Below are positions 13,685-18,139 of a stretch of DNA of 18,139 bases, one piece after another (position 1 is the first letter of the stretch; each line of letters begins with the position of its first letter). The translations under genes and the position numbers were made by a program. A model generated the notes under the pieces. It was not told the DNA's origin, searched no databases, and saw only the letters and a program-made list of their open reading frames with translations. Source of the DNA: a bacterium UBA4883. Its GTDB lineage: Bacteria > Bacillota > Clostridia > Oscillospirales > Acutalibacteraceae. The stretch is from the NCBI GenBank assembly GCA_002399225.1, contig DHDF01000131.1, positions 1-18,139 on the forward strand. Reading direction: 5' to 3'.

Positions 13685-14370
13685 CACCACGGAAATTCCT
13701 GTATCAGCGGAGCGCCCCACACTTTGGCAAGACTGCCCTTCATAAAAACGGGAATGTTGGCCGCTCGGCACTCTTTGACGATGGATTCAATCCATTCGCG
13801 TTGTGGAATCACTTTGCCCTTGCGATTTCCAGTCTCACTCCCCATAATCACCCATTTGGGTTTCGTATCTTCCCTAAAATTGCAGGCGATCGGCTCCAAA
13901 ATTGGCTCAATGCTCCAAAAGTCTCCGCTCTGCATTGTCCCCTTCGGAACCATGTCTTGCCTGGCAACCGTATTGCCTACATAGAAAAATACATTGTCAT
14001 CGTCCAGACCTTTCGGAATCCTGCGGGCGTTCCATAAAAAATAATCCGTTTTTGCGTACTGCTCAATCCGCTTTGTGAGAAAAAGGTACTTGTGCTGTGG
14101 ATTCTCAACCATTGCCTTGTAGACCGCTTCTAACCATTCCGGCTTCCAGTCCGCAATATCTGACATGCTGTCCATGAAAATGACCTGCGGCTTCTTCTCC
14201 GAAAGCTGTTTCAGGCGTTCCGGAAAAAATACCGGACATGAAAAGTCCTTGACAAAATGGAATCTGTCATTCAGCCTTCGGGCGTAGCAGTAAGGGCAGC
14301 CAAACGTACAGCCGACGACCGGATTCAGCGAGCGCGTCGCCCAGCCGATGGTCTTTGAAATATCATTCAT
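13684..14370 (-). CDS. DUF5131 / phage Gp37-Gp68 radical-SAM-like protein (228 aa)
   Basis: The motif CTFGCPYCYARR (cysteines 21, 25 and 28) is a CxxxCxxC cluster typical of radical SAM proteins and of the DUF5131 (Gp37/Gp68) phage family. Further family features are the SLNPVVGC start, PQVIFMDSMSDIADWKPEW, KYLFLTKR, and WVIMGSETGNRKGK toward the end. The cysteines would hold a 4Fe-4S cluster. The reaction is not known to me. The ATG at 14370 has AAGGAG six bases upstream. A TTG at 14385 lies within the upstream gene's stop region and is unlikely. Stop and methyltransferase start overlap. Family length is similar, so the gene seems complete. Confidence 0.85.
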   Translation of the reverse strand: MNDISKTIGWATRSLNPVVGCTFGCPYCYARRLNDRFHFVKDFSCPVFFPERLKQLSEKKPQVIFMDSMSDIADWKPEWLEAVYKAMVENPQHKYLFLTKRIEQYAKTDYFLWNARRIPKGLDDDNVFFYVGNTVARQDMVPKGTMQSGDFWSIEPILEPIACNFREDTKPKWVIMGSETGNRKGKVIPQREWIESIVKECRAANIPVFMKGSLAKVWGAPLIQEFPW

Positions 14371-14381
14371 GATGTTCTCCT

Positions 14382-14561
14382 TCAAATTTTCAGATCGTCC
14401 GCGAGGCGGCGCACGGCACGGTCATATTCGCGCGGCGAATCCCCGTCCAGCAGGGCTGCGGCCTCCCGCTTCGCATATTCGTAGGCCCTCCATGGGTTCC
14501 CGCCTGCATAGTGGAGCGCCCAGCTCGCTATCTGCTCGATCTGTTCATCATCAATCTTCAT
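14382..14561 (-). CDS. Small phage protein of unknown function (59 aa)
   Basis: An acidic, helical 59-residue protein (MKIDDEQIEQIASWALHYAG..., with W, R and A-rich helices, ending RRLADDLKI). I chose the ATG at 14561, which has GGAGG about 12 bases upstream and overlaps the helicase end by 11 bases. A start at 14603 would lie inside the helicase gene. No family recognised. It sits between the helicase and the DUF5131 gene and stops a few bases ahead of the latter. Confidence 0.6.
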   Translation of the reverse strand: MKIDDEQIEQIASWALHYAGGNPWRAYEYAKREAAALLDGDSPREYDRAVRRLADDLKI

Positions 14562-15801
14562 ACCGCGTTTCCACCTCCGTAAATTTCTGATGCTTCCCGT
14601 CAAAGTTCATGTCAATCGTTCCGCACGCGCCATAAAACTTGTTTTTGTCGAGAAGGACGTGCGTTTCTTCCGGCGGGAAATTGGCCTTGTCAATCACCCA
14701 AGGACGATACAGGAGCATAATGTAGTCGCCATCGGCACTCAAATTTCCAGATTCCTTCAGGTCACTCATGGTAGGCTTCTTGTTTTTCGCTTTCATGTCT
14801 GGCTTCACGAGCTGGGAAAGGCAGATGATACAGCAATTGTTGATCCGTGCCAGCCGTTTCAGCTCCGACGAAATATAATCGATTTGCTCCTTCTTGTTGG
14901 AGAACCGCTGAGTTGTGCGGACGTTTTGCAGGAAGTCCACGATTGCAAGGTCTGGCTTGAATTTTGAAATCTTCCCCGCTATGGCCTCGATGGAGTAAAC
15001 AGAATCATGCAAGGAAAGACGCTTGTTCACCATCAGCTCGTTTACGCCGTTGGCGACGTCGAGGAGCTCCTGCTCCGAAACCCGTCGGAGATCAATCGCC
15101 CCGTAGTCGATCTGCTTCCACGAAGCAAAGATACGGTCAAGAATCTGTTCCTTGCTCATTTCCAGCGAAAAGAACTGCACTCGCTTTTGGTCGGTGTAAT
15201 TTTTCAGGGCGATGTTCGCCGCAAAGCTCGTTTTTCCGGTCGAGGGGTATGCGCCGATGTAGCAGAGGGAGCCTTTCCGCAGCCCATGAAACGATCGGTC
15301 CAGTTGGGAGAAACCGGTGAGAATCCGGTCTTTTTTGTTAACCGGCGTGTCGAAGCTGGTCAGATAGTCCATGAGATAGCTGCTATCGTCTTCCGATCGA
15401 TGCAAATTTTCCGATTCAACAACTCTCCCAAGCGATGAAAGAATATCGTCGTATCCGTATCCACTCACAAGTACCCTGCCGAGCTTTTCCGTGATGCGCC
15501 TGCGCCCACTTCCGGATTTTACCGTGTCCACATACCCGTCATAGTTTGAAGTTGATATGAACGCCTCGGCAGACGCAAGGGCAAATTTCTTCGTATCCTC
15601 CTGAACATCGGCGCTGCCAAATATGGCCGCGTCCATTTTTTTGCCGGATAGGATCGCTTTTGAAATAACCTCGAAGGCGTCGGCCGCAAGCGGGTTTTCA
15701 AAATCGCCTTTGGTAAGGGTGTCAATGGCATACGAGCATTCTTCCGGAAAAAGAAGCAGACCGCCGATCACGGCGGATTCCGCATTAAAACTTTCTGTCA
15801 C
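14551..15801 (-). CDS. Replicative DNA helicase, DnaB family (416 aa)
   Basis: The N-terminal domain starts with the DnaB-like NAESAVIGGLLL (6-17). The C-terminal RecA-like ATPase has Walker A GAYPSTGKT (183-191), Walker B LAIVDF (285-290), and the LSQL motif (338-341). It would form the hexamer that unwinds the phage replication fork. The GTG start overlaps the stop of the upstream initiator gene (GTGA), so the two are coupled. No separate loader gene was seen, so the initiator may load it. It is slightly shorter than bacterial DnaB (about 450 residues), as is common in phages. Confidence 0.93.
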   Translation of the reverse strand: MTESFNAESAVIGGLLLFPEECSYAIDTLTKGDFENPLAADAFEVISKAILSGKKMDAAIFGSADVQEDTKKFALASAEAFISTSNYDGYVDTVKSGSGRRRITEKLGRVLVSGYGYDDILSSLGRVVESENLHRSEDDSSYLMDYLTSFDTPVNKKDRILTGFSQLDRSFHGLRKGSLCYIGAYPSTGKTSFAANIALKNYTDQKRVQFFSLEMSKEQILDRIFASWKQIDYGAIDLRRVSEQELLDVANGVNELMVNKRLSLHDSVYSIEAIAGKISKFKPDLAIVDFLQNVRTTQRFSNKKEQIDYISSELKRLARINNCCIICLSQLVKPDMKAKNKKPTMSDLKESGNLSADGDYIMLLYRPWVIDKANFPPEETHVLLDKNKFYGACGTIDMNFDGKHQKFTEVETRYED

Positions 15802-16526
15802 AATTTAGGTATTCCCTCCCATGGATTGGCCGGGGGTTGGTCGTCGTTCTCCTTCCCCTTCAGCCGATCCCAAATAATCCCCTGCCAGTTATTTGCCATG
15901 CAGTTATCAATCAGGGAAAGAACATCGGGCTCGCTATAAACTTTCAGCTTGTTGGAAACGACGGTCATAAAACTTTTAAGGCCAGTAGGTTTGTATGAAT
16001 CCCGCTTTTCGGCCTTATAGGCAAGCCATTCCTGCAGCTTTGCTCTCATCGGCTCGGAAAAAGCGTGCCCGAAAAAAACGTCCTCGACCTTCGTTTTTTG
16101 AACGGGGGGTTTAGGGGGTTCTTTATCTGTTTCTATATCTGGGCTTTTATCTGGTATAGGTTGGACGCTTTCGTCCTTTCGATCGGACGATTCCGTCCCA
16201 TCGACGGGACGATTTCGGAAAATGCAATAGACGGAATCAGGCAGTGCGTACCACTTTGTTTTGTCATATGGAGAATTGTTGTAATTCCCCGTAAGTATTT
16301 CCCCAGCCGCTTCCATGCGCTTTAAAATCCTTTTAATCTGCGGGGCGCTCCAATAAGGGAATATTTCGGCGAACGCTTCGATGGAACTATACGTCCAGTA
16401 GTGCCCATTATGGAAATGGCGCTGGTTGGCCTCATTTTTCTGAATCCAAAAAAACATGTGATTCAGAATGATCGCCTCGTCAATGCCATATTTTTTTGCA
16501 ATTTCCACATCAAAACTGTGTGTCAT
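15798..16526 (-). CDS. Phage replication initiator with winged-helix N-terminus (242 aa)
   Basis: Residues 1-110 resemble the winged-helix domain of phage replisome organisers (a YGIDEAIILNHMFFW start, an HNGHYWTYSS segment, then YWSAPQIKRILKRMEAAG as recognition helix region). A proline- and acid-rich linker follows (about 110-150). The C-terminal part (about 150-242: EWLAYKAEKRDSYKPTGLKSF and NCMANNWQGIIWDRL) matches the DnaD-like tail of such initiators, which bind the helicase or melt the origin. GGAGG lies nine bases before the ATG. Directly upstream of and coupled to the helicase gene, it is likely its loader. The replication origin is often inside such a gene, but I did not identify iterons. 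Confidence 0.8.
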   Translation of the reverse strand: MTHSFDVEIAKKYGIDEAIILNHMFFWIQKNEANQRHFHNGHYWTYSSIEAFAEIFPYWSAPQIKRILKRMEAAGEILTGNYNNSPYDKTKWYALPDSVYCIFRNRPVDGTESSDRKDESVQPIPDKSPDIETDKEPPKPPVQKTKVEDVFFGHAFSEPMRAKLQEWLAYKAEKRDSYKPTGLKSFMTVVSNKLKVYSEPDVLSLIDNCMANNWQGIIWDRLKGKENDDQPPANPWEGIPKL

Positions 16527-16540
16527 TTTGCTTTACCTCC

Positions 16541-17287
16541 CTAAAATGCCGTGACCGGCTTCCCGGTCAGCCGTTGAATCTCCCGCCGGAAGAGCTCCGG
16601 GTCGCCATTGTTCCGGGAAATGTGAATCAGGTAGATGTGCCGGACCGTGCTCATGTCGTTCGCCGTGAGAAAATCTTTCACATTTTCCAGGCTGAAATGT
16701 GCCTGTTCGATCCGGCGCTTCATGGCTTCAGGAACCCGACCTTCCGCCACGCTGTGGTTGAGAGCCTCCTTGCTGTAATTGCACTCAACCATAATCACGT
16801 TCAGCGGAATTTTCTTTCCCTGCGGGGTCTCAAACCGATAACGCAGGTAAAAGGAATCCGTCACGAAAAACAGGTTCTCGTCCGCGGCCGATGAATGGAG
16901 AAGAAAACAAACCGGCTCATAAGCGTCATGCTGGGCTTCCAGCGGAAGAATCTCCCAGGTCCCGAGCCGGAATGGTTTCCCTGCCAAAATCGTGTGGGCC
17001 CGATAAGGCCGAACCGGCTTTTCAGACCTTTCGAAAATCTCCTGAAACGTGCCGGCCGTCGCGTAAATATCGATCCCTGCATCCGAAAGTTTCGGAGCGC
17101 TGCGGGCGTGGTCGTTGTGGCCATGTGTAATGAGTAGTCCCTTTACACGTGGAAGCATATCAAGATACCCGGAGAGAATTTTCCGAGCGATAATGCCCGC
17201 TTCCAAGAGCAGAACGTTCTCTCCGTCGCCTATGGCGTAGCTGTTTCCCGTGCTCCCGGAGGCAAGGCATTTTACTTTAATAGGCAT
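16541..17287 (-). CDS. Metallo-beta-lactamase-fold hydrolase (248 aa)
   Basis: The start VKCLASGSTGNSYAI and the metal-binding motif THGHNDH (54-60; H55, H57, D59, H60) are typical of the YycJ-like branch of metallo-beta-lactamase fold proteins. Further ligands likely come from the QHD near 118-120, the FFVTDS aspartate, and a late histidine (YLIHISRNNGD). Members next to recT in Firmicute phages are thought to act on nucleic acid, possibly as a nuclease partner. That is inference from context. The ATG lies six bases after the upstream stop with no clear Shine-Dalgarno, so translation may depend on coupling. All zinc ligands seem present. Confidence 0.85.
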   Translation of the reverse strand: MPIKVKCLASGSTGNSYAIGDGENVLLLEAGIIARKILSGYLDMLPRVKGLLITHGHNDHARSAPKLSDAGIDIYATAGTFQEIFERSEKPVRPYRAHTILAGKPFRLGTWEILPLEAQHDAYEPVCFLLHSSAADENLFFVTDSFYLRYRFETPQGKKIPLNVIMVECNYSKEALNHSVAEGRVPEAMKRRIEQAHFSLENVKDFLTANDMSTVRHIYLIHISRNNGDPELFRREIQRLTGKPVTAF

Positions 17288-17293
17288 AGGACG

Positions 17294-18139
17294 TTAAAAA
17301 GGCGCCCTGTGGCTCGTCTGACGCTTGTTTGAGGCGGGGGCCGGTGTAGTTTCACTCTTCGCGGGTTTCGCGGGCTCCTGCGGCTTGTCAAAGACAGTTT
17401 CCGGGTTAGGGCCGGCGGGCATGGAATTGTCCTCGTGGCCTTCCGGATGATCGGCGTCAGAGCCTTCGTCTGCGGACGGCTCCCTCACTTCTCCTGTTTC
17501 CTCGTCTACGTCAATATCGATAGGCTCGGAATTCGCAAACTGCTTGATCTCACGGGCCGCGGCACGGTATGTGTCATCTGTCGTTTCCTCAAACATGGTT
17601 TCAAGGGCGCCGTTACCAAAGTCTTTCGGGATTTTTTTGATCGCGTTGTTCCGCATTTTGCGCTCGATCATAGACTCGCGGCTGTAAGGCTCCGTCCACG
17701 CCGGGCTGATATATGGCTGAAGCTCCGGGTCGTCAAGGATATCGTCAAGGCATTTATGGGCACGGGCCTTGTCGAAAATTTCCTTTTTCTTAGCGGCGAT
17801 CTCTTTTTTCTGAGCAGGGGTCGCGTCCCATTTGCTTTTAGCGATCCCGAAAGTTTCCAGCATCAGGTTGTTGTTCAGATGGGCAAGAAGGTTATGCCTG
17901 ACGTCCTCACGCTCGGCAATATAGAAATCGACATACTGCTTGCCATCTTTGCCGTCCATGATGATCGGATATACGACTTTGACGATCTTCCCGGAGCTGC
18001 CCTTCGGGGCCCATGTCGGGGGAGTCATATCCGTGCCGTTGAAAGACGGATATGTAAAATCGTCTCCTTCATGGACCTTCCAGATTTGGCAGATGCGCTT
18101 TACTCCGCGCCCAAAGTTGGCGAGGATGGTATCGTTGCC
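17294..18139 (-). CDS. recT: RecT-family single-strand annealing protein (5' end outside window)
   Basis: The frame is open to the window edge, so the N-terminus is missing. An inner ATG at 18028 is not the start, since RecT-like sequence precedes it (WKVHEGDDFTYPSFNG). Typical segments follow: APKGSSGKIVKVVYPIIM, AEREDVRHNL, WTEPYSRESMIERKMRNNAIKK and the acidic, proline-rich C-terminal tail (about the last 80 residues). RecT coats single-stranded ends and anneals them to homologous DNA, in the cytoplasm, usually with an exonuclease. That partner should lie to the right of the window, unless the following hydrolase serves. It heads the recombination and replication block. Confidence 0.88.
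   Translation of the reverse strand, partial: GNDTILANFGRGVKRICQIWKVHEGDDFTYPSFNGTDMTPPTWAPKGSSGKIVKVVYPIIMDGKDGKQYVDFYIAEREDVRHNLLAHLNNNLMLETFGIAKSKWDATPAQKKEIAAKKKEIFDKARAHKCLDDILDDPELQPYISPAWTEPYSRESMIERKMRNNAIKKIPKDFGNGALETMFEETTDDTYRAAAREIKQFANSEPIDIDVDEETGEVREPSADEGSDADHPEGHEDNSMPAGPNPETVFDKPQEPAKPAKSETTPAPASNKRQTSHRAPF

Noticed and set aside
1..18139. CRISPR array, insertion sequence or rRNA
   Set aside because: I saw no regularly spaced direct repeats, no transposase motif with terminal repeats and no rRNA-like sequence.

Overview
The window reads as a siphovirus-type prophage (or phage) segment from a low-to-mid GC Firmicute, most likely a member of the Clostridia. The basis is strong AGGAGG-type ribosome binding sites, sigma-A-like promoters, and protein families typical of clostridial and ruminococcal siphophages. 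Nearly everything is on the minus strand, so the operon reads from right to left.

From right to left, the first block is recombination, replication and DNA modification (about 18139-12665): a RecT-type annealing protein (cut by the window edge), a metallo-beta-lactamase-fold hydrolase, a winged-helix replication initiator, a DnaB-type helicase, a 59-residue protein, a DUF5131 (phage Gp37/Gp68) radical-SAM-like protein and a DNA methyltransferase with motifs TSPPY and DPFMGSGTT. Next, where terminase, portal, protease and capsid genes would normally lie, there are under 200 bases. These hold the first 24 codons of a RuvC-like gene running straight into the last ~43 codons of an HK97-gp10-like connector gene. 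I read this as the scar of a deletion that removed the packaging and head module.

The tail module then follows almost complete (12479-5717): a connector or terminator protein, the tail tube protein, the tail assembly chaperone with a -1 frameshift extension, and a 1669-residue tape measure. Tail tip genes continue at 3739-1: a 129-residue protein with an apparent ATT start, an 881-residue baseplate or receptor-binding protein, and two small fibre-associated proteins.

Between the tape measure and the tail tip genes (5716-3748) sits a visibly AT-richer cargo island. It carries a T5orf172/GIY-YIG-type gene, a plus-strand lipoprotein gene with its own promoter and terminator, and a compact locus with the anatomy of a type I toxin-antitoxin system: a 25-residue membrane peptide whose ribosome binding site is locked in a 10-bp stem, and a convergent antisense RNA with a consensus promoter. 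This locus and the deletion scar are the two most interesting things in the window. The combination suggests a defective or tail-only prophage that keeps expressed cargo, although head genes could still exist elsewhere in the genome.
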